Positions 25,201-33,058 of a DNA stretch of 64,000 nucleotides are shown here, piece after piece. The stretch comes from an uncultured Marinobacter sp. GTDB taxonomy: Bacteria > Pseudomonadota > Gammaproteobacteria > Pseudomonadales > Oleiphilaceae. The notes under the pieces are model-generated. The model was not told the origin of the DNA, ran no database searches, and was given only the letters and a program-made list of their open reading frames with translations. How positions within the stretch are numbered: the stretch's first letter is position 1; each line of letters begins with the position of its first letter. Made by a program: the position numbers and the translations under genes. Where the stretch lies: contig NZ_CAJXKQ010000001.1 of the NCBI RefSeq assembly GCF_913055835.1, positions 124,001 to 188,000 on the forward strand, read 5' to 3'.

Positions 25201-25722
25201 AGAGACCGACTTGAATCGGTGATTCCTGCAAGTCGGTGGTATGAACGCTATGCTGAATACTGTGAGCGGATGGTTCCCGAAGATTTGGCAGCCTGGTGCG
25301 CCTCGGCGGAAAGCCGCTACTGGCTGATGGATATGATCGAGATATCCCGCCAGTTGGAGGTAAGCCTTGAGTCCGTGGCCTGGGTCTATTTCAGCCTGGG
25401 GGAAAGCCTGAATCTGACCTGGCTGGACAGGCAGATGCGGGGCTTCAGGGCAAATGGCCACTGGCAGGTTTTGGCAACCATTCATTTTCGGGACGAGCTG
25501 GATCATCAGCTACGGAACCTCACATTCAGCGTGTTGTCGGAGCCCGTTGATGGCGAAGGAACGCCGGAGAAACGTCTTGAAGCCTGGCGCGAGGACAAGC
25601 GCATGTTGTTGGGCCGATGGGAGCGAATGCTGCACGATATGCAGGCAGCCAATGATGTGGATTGCGCCGTTTTCTCGGTGGCGCATGGTGTCCTCAGAGA
25701 GCTGGCAATGAAGGCCGCGTAG
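22228..25722 (+). CDS. NAD-specific glutamate dehydrogenase, N-terminally short form
   Basis: A 1164-residue member of the large bacterial NAD-GDH family (Bac_GDH), converting glutamate to 2-oxoglutarate and ammonia. Family blocks are clear: RSGPVARGGLRWSDR, VPAGAKGGFVVK with the substrate lysine, and GIGDMGGDVFGNGMLLS at the nucleotide-binding domain. Typical GdhB proteins have about 1600 residues. This one lacks roughly the first 400, which carry ACT-like regulatory domains. ATG 22228 has GGAG seven bases upstream; an in-frame GTG at 22198 has none. No remnant of the missing part is seen upstream, where the Lrp gene lies. It may belong to the 115-kDa subclass. Confidence 0.88.
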   Translation: MTDSRALQKQTLLEQLADVLQNQAPDNDDSLELREIVARMVEESRSWDDDLHGELVRSFGDSIGGRYAQVFSGGFPSAYRARFPVSEALADIEQIQSIAVSTDVPMRFYQPRDPAETGFHFKLYSEGHPVVLSDVIPILENLGMRVLGEHPYRVRRRDGETFGVSDFNVELHDRCRAADLDTARPLIQSAFREIWNGFAENDDFNQLIMLCGLGWREVALIRAYARYIKQIRFGFSQPFIAETLARHPDITSRLVAFFFSRFEPDIKGRKGKVERLEGELREALEAVASLDDDRILRRFFTLIRATLRTNYFQVREDGGSPSYLSLKLDPSSIPDIPRPTPKFEIFVYSPRIEGVHLRSGPVARGGLRWSDRIEDYRTEILGLVKAQQVKNSVIVPAGAKGGFVVKQPPRDGSREALREEGVACYQTFIRGLLDITDNLEDGRVVPPHNVIRYDDDDTYLVVAADKGTATFSDIANTLAAEYRFWLGDAFASGGSEGYDHKKMGITARGAWESVKRHFLEKGTDTQADEFTVVGIGDMGGDVFGNGMLLSDRIRLVGAFNHQHIFIDPNPDAAASFRERQRLFSLPGSSWADYDTGLISEGGGVFSRSMKSIPVSAQMRKVLGIKARTLSPADLISALLKAPVDMLWNGGIGTYVKAPSESHEDVGDKTNDALRIDSTELRCKALGEGGNLGVTQKARIDFARRGGSVNSDFIDNAGGVDCSDHEVNIKILLNDLVHRQVMTLTERNRMLRAMTPEVAELVLRNNYRQAMALSLAQNPAVATADQYDRLMRRLEAEGKLDRGLEFLPSDEELQTRRDQGGGLTRPELAVLVSYAKIELKQALVASPIVHDTRFNSALHSAFPASLLAAFPQAIEAHPLRAEISATQIANDMVNRMGITWFDRIRSATGADAGRIAAAYLISLRIHDVDAHWEAIESLDGNVSADVQADLFADAIRLVTRSTSWLLQNRRQALDPVSCIDHYRGPMADVLASRDRLESVIPASRWYERYAEYCERMVPEDLAAWCASAESRYWLMDMIEISRQLEVSLESVAWVYFSLGESLNLTWLDRQMRGFRANGHWQVLATIHFRDELDHQLRNLTFSVLSEPVDGEGTPEKRLEAWREDKRMLLGRWERMLHDMQAANDVDCAVFSVAHGVLRELAMKAA

Positions 25723-25766
25723 AGGATATAGAGAGGCAAATCGCCCTATATTTAAGGTTTTTGAAG

Positions 25767-25783
25767 AAAAATATTAAATTTTT
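25767..25783. promoter_or_regulatory. AT-rich inverted repeat upstream of putA
   Basis: AAAAAT (25767-25772) and ATTTTT (25778-25783) are perfect arms around ATTAA, within a strongly AT-rich 169-base gap before putA. Lrp-family regulators favour such sites, and an Lrp-type gene lies nearby. This may also be a bent-DNA or upstream-element sequence. Confidence 0.3.
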
Positions 25784-25891
25784 ATCATCTAAAAAAGCCG
25801 TAATAGGGTGCGTGTCTTAAATTTATAGAGAAATTGTCTTTGTCGATCTCGGTAGAATGCGGGAGAGACAAACAACTACGAGGGTACAACT

Positions 25892-28800
25892 ATGAGACCG
25901 CAGCAATCACAGACGCCCGAGCTTGTCGATAGCCGGCAGGCGATTCGTGATTATTATCTCGCTGACGAGCACAAGGTGATCCACGAGATGATTGCTGGTG
26001 CCCAGTTGTCCCAGGCCGAGCGCGACGCGATCTCTGCGCGCGCCGCCGAGCTGGTGCGCAGCGTTCGCAAGAATGCCAAGTCCACGATCATGGAAAAGTT
26101 CCTGGCAGAGTACGGCCTCACCACCAAGGAAGGCGTTGCCCTGATGTGTCTGGCCGAGGCACTTTTGCGTGTGCCTGACAACACCACCATCCACGAGCTG
26201 ATCGAAGACAAGATCACCTCCGGTGCCTGGGGTACCCACGTAGGCAAGGCGTCCTCTGGACTGATCAACACCGCCACCGTTGCCCTGCTGATGACCAGCA
26301 ACCTGCTGAAGGACTCCGAGCGCAACACCGTCGGTGAAACCCTGCGCAAGTTGCTCAAGCGCTTCGGTGAGCCGGTCATCCGGACTGTGGCCAACCAGGC
26401 GATGAAAGAAATGGGCCGCCAGTTTGTTCTGGGCCGCGATATCGATGAAGCCCAGGATGAAGCCAAGGAATACATGGAGAAGGGCTACACCTACTCCTAT
26501 GACATGCTGGGTGAAGCTGCCCGCACCGATGATGATGCCAAGCGCTATTACGACGCCTATTCCACCGCCATTGACAGCATCGCCAAGGCAAGTAAGGGCG
26601 ATGTCCGCAAGAATCCCGGTATCTCGGTCAAGCTCTCTGCACTGCTGGCCCGCTATGAGTACGGCAATAAAGAGCGGGTCATGAACGAGTTGCTGCCCCG
26701 GGCCCGTGAACTGGTCAAGAAGGCGGCGGCCGCGAACATGGGCTTCAACATCGATGCCGAGGAGCAGGATCGGCTGGATCTGTCCCTGGATGTCATTGAA
26801 GAACTGGTCGCCGATCCGGAGCTTGCCGGCTGGGACGGCTTTGGCGTGGTTGTCCAGGCCTACGGCAAGCGCTCCTCGTTCGTGCTTGACTGGCTGTATG
26901 GGCTGGCGGAAAAGTACGACCGCAAGTTTATGGTGCGCCTGGTGAAAGGTGCCTACTGGGACGCGGAGATCAAGCGTGCCCAGGTGATGGGTCTGAACGG
27001 GTTCCCAGTGTTTACCCGCAAGGCCTGCAGTGACGTTTCGTTCCTGTCCTGCGCCACCAAACTTTTGAACATGACGAACCGCATTTACCCGCAGTTCGCT
27101 ACCCATAACGCGCACTCGGTATCTGCCATTCTTGAAATGGCCAAGACCAAGGGGGTGGACAACTACGAGTTCCAGCGCCTCCACGGCATGGGTGAGTCCC
27201 TGCACAACGAGGTACTGAAGGTGAGTGGTGTGCCCTGCCGGATTTATGCGCCGGTTGGCCCCCACAAGGATCTGCTCGCGTACCTGGTGCGCCGTCTGCT
27301 GGAGAACGGTGCCAACAGTTCCTTCGTGAACCAGATTGTCGACAAGCGCATCACGCCGGAAGAGATTGCCAAGGATCCGATCGTCAGCGTTGAGGAAATG
27401 GGCAACAACATTTCCAGCAAGGCGATCGTGCATCCGTTCAAGTTGTTTGGTGATCAGCGTCGCAACTCGAAAGGCTGGGACATCACCGATCCGGTCACGG
27501 TCAACGAGATCGAGAAGGGTCGTGGTGCCTACAAGGACTATCGCTGGAAAGGCGGCCCGGTGATTGCCGGTGAAGTAGCCGGCACCGAGGTGCAGGTGGT
27601 CCGTAACCCGGCCGATCCGGACGATCTGGTCGGCCACGTCACCCAGGCCTCAGACGCCGATGTAGACACCGCGATTACCTCAGCGGCGTCTGCGTTCGAG
27701 AGCTGGTCCTCAAAATCTGCTGAAGAGCGTGCGGCCTGCGTTCGCAAGGTGGGCGACCTGTATGAGGAGAACTACGCCGAGTTGTTTGCCCTCACCACCC
27801 GTGAAGCGGGTAAATCCCTGCTGGATGCGGTGGCCGAGATCCGTGAAGCGGTGGATTTCTCCCAGTACTACGCCAACGAGGCCATTCGCTACAAAGACAG
27901 CGGCGATGCCCGCGGTGTGATGGTGTGTATTTCACCCTGGAACTTCCCGCTGGCGATCTTCACCGGTCAGATCCTGGCCAACCTCGCGGCGGGTAACACT
28001 GTGGTGGCGAAGCCGGCTGAGCAGACATCCCTGCTGGCCATTCGCGCTGTGGAACTGATGCACCAGGCGGGTATCCCGAAGGATGCCATCCAGTTGGTGC
28101 CGGGTACCGGCGCCACCGTGGGTGCGGCCCTGACCTCCGATTCACGGGTGAGCGGCGTGTGCTTCACCGGCTCTACCGCGACTGCCCAACGCATCAACAA
28201 GGTGATGACCGAGAACATGGCGCCGGACGCGCCGCTGGTGGCAGAGACCGGTGGTCTGAACGCGATGATCGTCGATTCCACGGCATTGCCGGAGCAGGTA
28301 GTCCGTGATGTGCTGGCCTCTTCGTTCCAGAGTGCCGGTCAGCGGTGTTCGGCCCTGCGTATGCTCTACGTGCAGAAAGACATTGCCGATGGATTGCTGG
28401 AAATGCTTTACGGCGCCATGGATGAACTGGGTATCGGTGATCCCTGGTTGCTCTCCACGGACGTCGGCCCGGTGATTGACGAAAACGCCCGCAAGAAAAT
28501 CGTGGACCATTGCGAGAAATTCGAGCGCAACGGCAAGCTGCTGAAGAAGATGAAGGTACCCGAGAAAGGACTGTTCGTTTCTCCGGCGGTGCTGAGCGTC
28601 AGTGGTATCGAAGAGATGGAAGAGGAGATTTTCGGTCCGGTTCTGCACGTTGCCACATTTGATGCGAAGAACATCGACAAGGTGGTGGACGACGTTAACG
28701 CCAAGGGTTACGGCCTGACGTTTGGCATCCACAGCCGTGTCGATCGCCGTGTCGAGCGTATTACCAGCCGGATCAAGGTCGGTAACACCTACGTGAACCG

Positions 28801-29521
28801 GAACCAGATCGGTGCCATCGTGGGCTCCCAGCCTTTCGGGGGTGAGGGCTTGTCTGGTACCGGTCCGAAGGCTGGTGGTCCGCAGTATGTGCGTCGTTTC
28901 CTGAAAGGTGAAACGGTCGAGCGCGAGGCGGATTCGAACGCCAAAAAGGTGGATGCCAAGCAGCTGCAGAAGCTGATCGGGCAGCTGGACAAACTGAAGG
29001 CATCCCGGCCCGAGGCTCGTATGGACGCAGTCCGGCCCATCTTCGGAAACGTTCCGGAGCCGCTGGACGCTCACGTTGAAGCGCTGCCCGGCCCAACGGG
29101 TGAAACCAACCGCCTGTCCAACCACGCCCGTGGTGTGGTGCTGTGTCTGGGGCCGGATAAGGAAACCGCTCTGGAGCAGGCCGGCACCGCGTTGTCACAA
29201 GGCAACAAGGTAGTGGTGATTGCACCGGGTGTTCAGGATACGGTGGACCAGGCTGCCAAGGCCGGACTGCCAATCACTGGCGCGGAAGGTCTGCTGGAGC
29301 CGGATGCACTGGCAACGGTCGACGGCTTTGAGGCGGTGGTCAGTTGCGGCGTTCAGTCCCTGCTGAAGGCCTATCGCGAGGCACTGGCCAAGCGTGACGG
29401 TGCATTGCTGCCGCTGATTACAGAGCACACCCTGGATCAGCGTTATGTGATCGAGCGTCACCTGTGTGTGGACACCACCGCAGCGGGCGGTAACGCCAGC
29501 CTGATTGCCGCTTCCGAATAA
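25892..29521 (+). CDS. putA: Bifunctional proline dehydrogenase / P5C dehydrogenase PutA
   Basis: A 1209-residue enzyme oxidising proline to glutamate. The N-terminal helical arm domain is followed by the FAD-dependent PRODH barrel (about residues 190-450, with VRLVKGAYWDAEIK and RLHGMGE). The NAD-dependent aldehyde dehydrogenase domain (about 560-1010) has catalytic Cys819 in AGQRCSALR, and GTGPKAGGPQYVRRF. A C-terminal ALDH-like extension completes a long-type PutA. There is no ribbon-helix-helix DNA-binding domain at the N-terminus, so it cannot repress its own gene as E. coli PutA does. GAGGG lies seven bases before the ATG. The product glutamate is the substrate of the GDH upstream. Confidence 0.95.
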   Translation: MRPQQSQTPELVDSRQAIRDYYLADEHKVIHEMIAGAQLSQAERDAISARAAELVRSVRKNAKSTIMEKFLAEYGLTTKEGVALMCLAEALLRVPDNTTIHELIEDKITSGAWGTHVGKASSGLINTATVALLMTSNLLKDSERNTVGETLRKLLKRFGEPVIRTVANQAMKEMGRQFVLGRDIDEAQDEAKEYMEKGYTYSYDMLGEAARTDDDAKRYYDAYSTAIDSIAKASKGDVRKNPGISVKLSALLARYEYGNKERVMNELLPRARELVKKAAAANMGFNIDAEEQDRLDLSLDVIEELVADPELAGWDGFGVVVQAYGKRSSFVLDWLYGLAEKYDRKFMVRLVKGAYWDAEIKRAQVMGLNGFPVFTRKACSDVSFLSCATKLLNMTNRIYPQFATHNAHSVSAILEMAKTKGVDNYEFQRLHGMGESLHNEVLKVSGVPCRIYAPVGPHKDLLAYLVRRLLENGANSSFVNQIVDKRITPEEIAKDPIVSVEEMGNNISSKAIVHPFKLFGDQRRNSKGWDITDPVTVNEIEKGRGAYKDYRWKGGPVIAGEVAGTEVQVVRNPADPDDLVGHVTQASDADVDTAITSAASAFESWSSKSAEERAACVRKVGDLYEENYAELFALTTREAGKSLLDAVAEIREAVDFSQYYANEAIRYKDSGDARGVMVCISPWNFPLAIFTGQILANLAAGNTVVAKPAEQTSLLAIRAVELMHQAGIPKDAIQLVPGTGATVGAALTSDSRVSGVCFTGSTATAQRINKVMTENMAPDAPLVAETGGLNAMIVDSTALPEQVVRDVLASSFQSAGQRCSALRMLYVQKDIADGLLEMLYGAMDELGIGDPWLLSTDVGPVIDENARKKIVDHCEKFERNGKLLKKMKVPEKGLFVSPAVLSVSGIEEMEEEIFGPVLHVATFDAKNIDKVVDDVNAKGYGLTFGIHSRVDRRVERITSRIKVGNTYVNRNQIGAIVGSQPFGGEGLSGTGPKAGGPQYVRRFLKGETVEREADSNAKKVDAKQLQKLIGQLDKLKASRPEARMDAVRPIFGNVPEPLDAHVEALPGPTGETNRLSNHARGVVLCLGPDKETALEQAGTALSQGNKVVVIAPGVQDTVDQAAKAGLPITGAEGLLEPDALATVDGFEAVVSCGVQSLLKAYREALAKRDGALLPLITEHTLDQRYVIERHLCVDTTAAGGNASLIAASE

Positions 29522-29541
29522 TCGGCGGCAATCGGTACTAA

Positions 29542-29579
29542 AAGCGCCCGGTATCAGCAGGTCCTGATACCGGGCGCTT
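29542..29579. terminator. Intrinsic terminator of putA
   Basis: Perfect 16-base arms (29542-29557 and 29564-29579) with a six-base loop, 20 bases past the putA stop. A short pyrimidine-rich CTGTTT stretch follows on the plus strand, and AAA precedes the stem so the reverse direction also ends in T. It can serve both putA and the converging transglycosylase gene. Confidence 0.8.
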
Positions 29580-29619
29580 CTGTTTCAGACGCCGGAAAAT
29601 TCTGGCTACCCTTATTGCA

Positions 29620-30321
29620 TCAGAGTGCAGCGTAGCGCTCGTGAAGGATGCCAACCCGTTCAACATAGGCCTTGGTTTCAGCGTAGGGCGGTACGCCCTG
29701 ATATCGGCTCACAGCACCGGGCCCCGCATTGTAGGCGGCGGTAGCCAGCCGGATGTCGCCATTGAACCGGGCAAGCATCTTGGCCAGGTAATGGACGCCG
29801 CCACGAATATTTTCGTCCGCCGCCAACGCATTGCGCACACCAAGCTCTTCAGCCGTGCCCGGCATCAGTTGCATCAGCCCCTGTGCGCCCACCGGCGATA
29901 GGGCTTTCTCGTTGAATGCGGATTCGGCGTGAATCACAGCGCGGACAAGTGCTGGATCAACGCCGAATTCCTGCGCTGCGGTCTGGATCTCGGAGTGGTA
30001 TGGTTTGGTGAAAAGCGGCGTTTTACGCCAGTCCACGCTGGACTCAGGGTCGCAGGCGTAGCAGTGGAAACGGATCACCTCAAACTCGGCAGCGGCCGGC
30101 TGTACGCTGCTGTAGGCAACCACGCCGTTGTCATCAGTGTAGCGGTAGACGGTGTCGTTGCCGCTGGAGGCCCTTGGTTGGCTGGCACTTTTCACGTTGG
30201 TGAATTCGACAGTGCCATCGGGATGCACAATGCGCTTGATGCTGTCTGCCATGGCGGGAGCCGACAGTACAAGCAGAAGTGCTGCAATGGATGAACTCAG
30301 AAGTGATCTGCCGATGGTCAT
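29620..30321 (-). CDS. Lytic transglycosylase with DUF4124-like N-terminal segment
   Basis: A 233-residue exported protein. A signal peptide ends near APAMA at residues 22-25. A short DUF4124-like beta segment (RYTDDNGVVAYSS) follows. The C-terminal half is an SLT domain (family GH23) with catalytic Glu in VIHAESAFNEKALSPVGAQGLMQ (family motif) and AAYNAGPGAV. It would cleave peptidoglycan between MurNAc and GlcNAc in the periplasm. A minus-strand TATAAT at 30394-30389, with TTTATT 16 bases upstream, is a possible promoter. Confidence 0.88.
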   Translation of the reverse strand: MTIGRSLLSSSIAALLLVLSAPAMADSIKRIVHPDGTVEFTNVKSASQPRASSGNDTVYRYTDDNGVVAYSSVQPAAAEFEVIRFHCYACDPESSVDWRKTPLFTKPYHSEIQTAAQEFGVDPALVRAVIHAESAFNEKALSPVGAQGLMQLMPGTAEELGVRNALAADENIRGGVHYLAKMLARFNGDIRLATAAYNAGPGAVSRYQGVPPYAETKAYVERVGILHERYAAL

Positions 30322-30500
30322 TACTCACTCGCGAAAGATGCCGTTAATGGCCGGCTTCGGGTATTCTCTAAAAACCGCCGTTGCCTGAATTATACGGGCT
30401 TGCGGGGCGGAATAAAGCGCGCGCTGTGTCGTAAAAATGTTACGTTCTGCGTTTAATGCCGGCCAGTTCTCATTCTCCGTAGAGGTCCCTCCAGAGCATC

Positions 30501-31040
30501 ATGGTTAACCCGACCGACACAGACAACCTCGTTCTCATCGGTATGCCCGGCAGCGGCAAGAGCACGGTGGGTGTGCTGCTGGCCAAACACCTGGGCCTCG
30601 GGTTTGTCGATACCGATTTGCTCATCCAGGAAGAAACCGGTCGTACTCTCCAGGCAATCGTAGACCACGACGGTTACGAAGCCCTGCGGCGAATTGAAGA
30701 ACAGGTGCTGCTCAAGCTGGATGTCCGGCACAAAGTTATCAGTACGGGAGGCAGCGCCGTCTACAGCGCCCGCGCCATGGAACATCTCAAGACCAACGGT
30801 ACTGTGGTGTTTCTCGATATCCCGCTTGAGCTCGTCATTGAGCGAATTGGCGATCACAGCATGCGGGGCATATCACGGAGGCCGGATCAGTCTTTGGATG
30901 ATCTGTTCGAGGAGCGCCACCGTCTCTATCAACGCTACGCCGACCTTACCGTGGAAGGGCAGGGAAAGAATCAGGACGAGGTCTGCCAGGCGGTGGTCCG
31001 GAAGCTACCGGCCAATTCCGGGTTGTTCCCGGCGCCCTAG
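30501..31040 (+). CDS. Shikimate-kinase-like P-loop protein
   Basis: A 179-residue protein of the shikimate kinase fold. The P-loop GMPGSGKST (residues 14-22) and the DTD motif (37-39) are intact. Two substrate or lid motifs differ from AroK: Gly-Gly-Gly becomes GGS (83-85), and the lid RPLL becomes RGIS near residue 121. The R-x-P-L-Y element reads RHRLY. It may act on another small hydroxylated substrate or be a divergent paralogue. It is not in the usual aroK-aroB setting; it lies between a divergent transglycosylase gene and the chemotaxis operon. Confidence 0.7.
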   Translation: MVNPTDTDNLVLIGMPGSGKSTVGVLLAKHLGLGFVDTDLLIQEETGRTLQAIVDHDGYEALRRIEEQVLLKLDVRHKVISTGGSAVYSARAMEHLKTNGTVVFLDIPLELVIERIGDHSMRGISRRPDQSLDDLFEERHRLYQRYADLTVEGQGKNQDEVCQAVVRKLPANSGLFPAP

Positions 31041-31133
31041 GCGGAGTAGTCCTTCCCTTACGGAACAGCCTGGCCCGCCCTTAGGCGATTACCAGCATTG
31101 ACCTGATTGTTCGCTTCACCCACCGGGAGCACG

Positions 31134-32348
31134 ATGGCCCTATCAGAATTGGAGCCAGTCGTGACCACTAATCCTCGCTTTCCTGTATCAAAGTTGATGG
31201 CTGTCAGCGCAGCACCTGCGCTGCTGAGCGCCACAGCGTTTCTGTTTGCACTGTCGGGGCCGGGGCGGTTTGCCCTGGCGTTGGCCCTGGTGATTGTTGG
31301 TATTGGTGCTGCCCTGCTGGCACGAACACTCTGCCACCGTGGTTCCGCGGCGTTCTCCGCGGCCATGGAGAGCCAGGCCACAGCGCTGGCGACGTCAGAC
31401 CTGCCCCAGCGGCAGGCCTGCGAAAAGCTTGGCTCTGAGTTGTTGCCCATCTGGTCCCAGCAGATCGAAACCGCCCGTTCCCAGACCGAAAGCGCCATCA
31501 CCGATCTGACCACCTGCTTCAGTCACCTCGCCGGGGAACTGCGCGACGCCACCGCCATGTCCTCGGAGGTGGCCGATTCCCTGGAAGGCGGCCTGGGCGG
31601 CGTTTTCGGCAAGTCTGAAAACGAGCTTCAGTCGGTGGTGAATACCCTGCAGCGAGCGCTTGAAGACCGGGATGGCCTGCTTCAGCAGATCAACGGTCTG
31701 GATACCTTTGTGGATGAGCTCGACACCATGGCGCAGGACGTGGCCACCATCGCCGGCCAGACCAATCTGCTGGCACTGAACGCGGCCATAGAAGCAGCAC
31801 GGGCCGGTGAGCACGGGCGCGGCTTTGCCGTGGTGGCGGACGAAGTGCGCAAACTCTCCCGGCTTTCTGCCGAGACCGGGGAGCGAATCAGCACCAAGGT
31901 CGGCTACATCGGTGATTCCATCCGCTCCGCGGTCAGCGCAGCCCAGGACTCACGGGGCCGTGACGGCGAAGCGGTGTCGTCGTCGGAACGCACCATCGAG
32001 CAGGTGCTAGCCAGTTTCCGGAGTTTCGGGACCCGGTTGGTGGAATCCGCCGAATCCCTGCGTCGGTCCAACGTCGGCATCCAGTCGGAAGTGGAGCAGG
32101 CGTTGGTACAGCTCCAGTTCCAAGATCGCACCAGTCAGATGCTGAGCCATGTGCGCGCCAACATCGGCTCAGTGAGTGACAGCCTGAGCGCCGGCGACCT
32201 GCCTGACGTGGATTCGGTGATGCGTCAGATGGAGGCCTCCTACGCCATGGCTGAGGAGCGCAACAACCATCGCAGCAAACATGGCGGCAATGACGAGAGC
32301 AAGGGGGCGGCCCGGTCGGCAACCGGCGGTGATATTACGTTTTTCTGA
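31134..32348 (+). CDS. Methyl-accepting chemotaxis protein without a sensor domain
   Basis: A 404-residue receptor. Two adjacent hydrophobic segments (about residues 23-42 and 46-64) are separated only by a tight SGPGR turn, so there is no periplasmic ligand-binding domain. The cytoplasmic part carries the signalling hairpin tip ([20 protein letters not shown]) and then [17 protein letters not shown] 31134 is chosen for its GGGAG site five bases upstream; a TTG at 31107 has none. It opens the chemosensory operon. It may sense a membrane or cytoplasmic signal, or work through other receptors in the array. Confidence 0.85.
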   Translation: MALSELEPVVTTNPRFPVSKLMAVSAAPALLSATAFLFALSGPGRFALALALVIVGIGAALLARTLCHRGSAAFSAAMESQATALATSDLPQRQACEKLGSELLPIWSQQIETARSQTESAITDLTTCFSHLAGELRDATAMSSEVADSLEGGLGGVFGKSENELQSVVNTLQRALEDRDGLLQQINGLDTFVDELDTMAQDVATIAGQTNLLALNAAIEAARAGEHGRGFAVVADEVRKLSRLSAETGERISTKVGYIGDSIRSAVSAAQDSRGRDGEAVSSSERTIEQVLASFRSFGTRLVESAESLRRSNVGIQSEVEQALVQLQFQDRTSQMLSHVRANIGSVSDSLSAGDLPDVDSVMRQMEASYAMAEERNNHRSKHGGNDESKGAARSATGGDITFF

Positions 32349-32402
32349 ACAGAGTGGGTCCGGCGGTGGCCGGCAAAGACAGACAGCTAACGGGTCAAAA
32401 CT

Positions 32403-32771
32403 ATGGCTAAAAGTATTCTGATTGTGGATGACTCGGCGTCCATCCGGCAGGTGGTATCGCTCACCCTCAAGGGCGCCGGCTTTGATGTGATCGAGGCCTG
32501 CGACGGCCGCGATGCCCTGGGCAAACTCAATGGGCAGCGCGTTCACCTGATGATCTCGGACGTGAACATGCCGAACATGGACGGGCTCACTTTCCTGCGG
32601 GAAGTCAAAGCCCGGCCCGAGTACAAGTTCACTCCGGTGATCATGCTGACCACCGAGTCCGCCGAGGACAAGAAAATGCAGGGCCAGGCCGGAGGCGCCA
32701 AAGCCTGGATGGTCAAACCTTTCCAGCCCCAGCAGATGCTGGCTGCGGTCAACAAGCTGGTGGGACCATGA
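32403..32771 (+). CDS. cheY: CheY-like response regulator
   Basis: A 122-residue single receiver domain. Acidic pocket Asp9-Asp10, phosphoacceptor Asp53 in ISDVNMPNMDG, conserved Thr in MLTTES, and Lys in MVKPFQP are all present. It would be phosphorylated by CheA of the same operon. Its stop overlaps the start of the STAS gene by four bases. Whether it drives a flagellar motor or another output cannot be read from sequence. Confidence 0.92.
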   Translation: MAKSILIVDDSASIRQVVSLTLKGAGFDVIEACDGRDALGKLNGQRVHLMISDVNMPNMDGLTFLREVKARPEYKFTPVIMLTTESAEDKKMQGQAGGAKAWMVKPFQPQQMLAAVNKLVGP

Positions 32772-33058
32772 GCGCCGTTGCCGATTTCGATGCCGGCACC
32801 GGCTGCCTGTCGTTCCGGGGCGAGCTCACCATCTATGAGGCCAACTCCGCCTCCGAACATCTCTGCAGTGCTTTCGGAACCGGCGAGCTTCGCAATGTTG
32901 ACCTGGGCGGTGTAACCGAGCTGGATACCGCGGGGCTACAGATCCTGCTGCTGGCCCGGCGCCTGGAAGTGCCGGGCAGTGAGACGGTTGCCCTCGTCAA
33001 CCACAGTGAGGCCGTTCGGGAAGTCTTCGAGCTGGCCGGCCTGGAGTCGCAGTCATGA
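32768..33058 (+). CDS. STAS domain protein (anti-sigma-factor-antagonist type)
   Basis: A 96-residue STAS domain. The usual phosphorylatable Ser of SpoIIAA-type proteins is Thr54 here, in ELDTAGLQILL. Such proteins occur in a subset of chemosensory operons directly before cheA, where their role is not settled; partner switching or array scaffolding has been proposed. It overlaps both cheY (four bases) and cheA (four bases), so it is made in step with them. Confidence 0.88.
   Translation: MSAVADFDAGTGCLSFRGELTIYEANSASEHLCSAFGTGELRNVDLGGVTELDTAGLQILLLARRLEVPGSETVALVNHSEAVREVFELAGLESQS

Noticed and set aside
23272-25506. A 744-codon open frame antisense to the glutamate dehydrogenase gene
   Set aside because: It lies wholly within a well-supported coding gene, and its translation has no recognisable domain. 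Long antisense frames are expected in GC-biased coding DNA.
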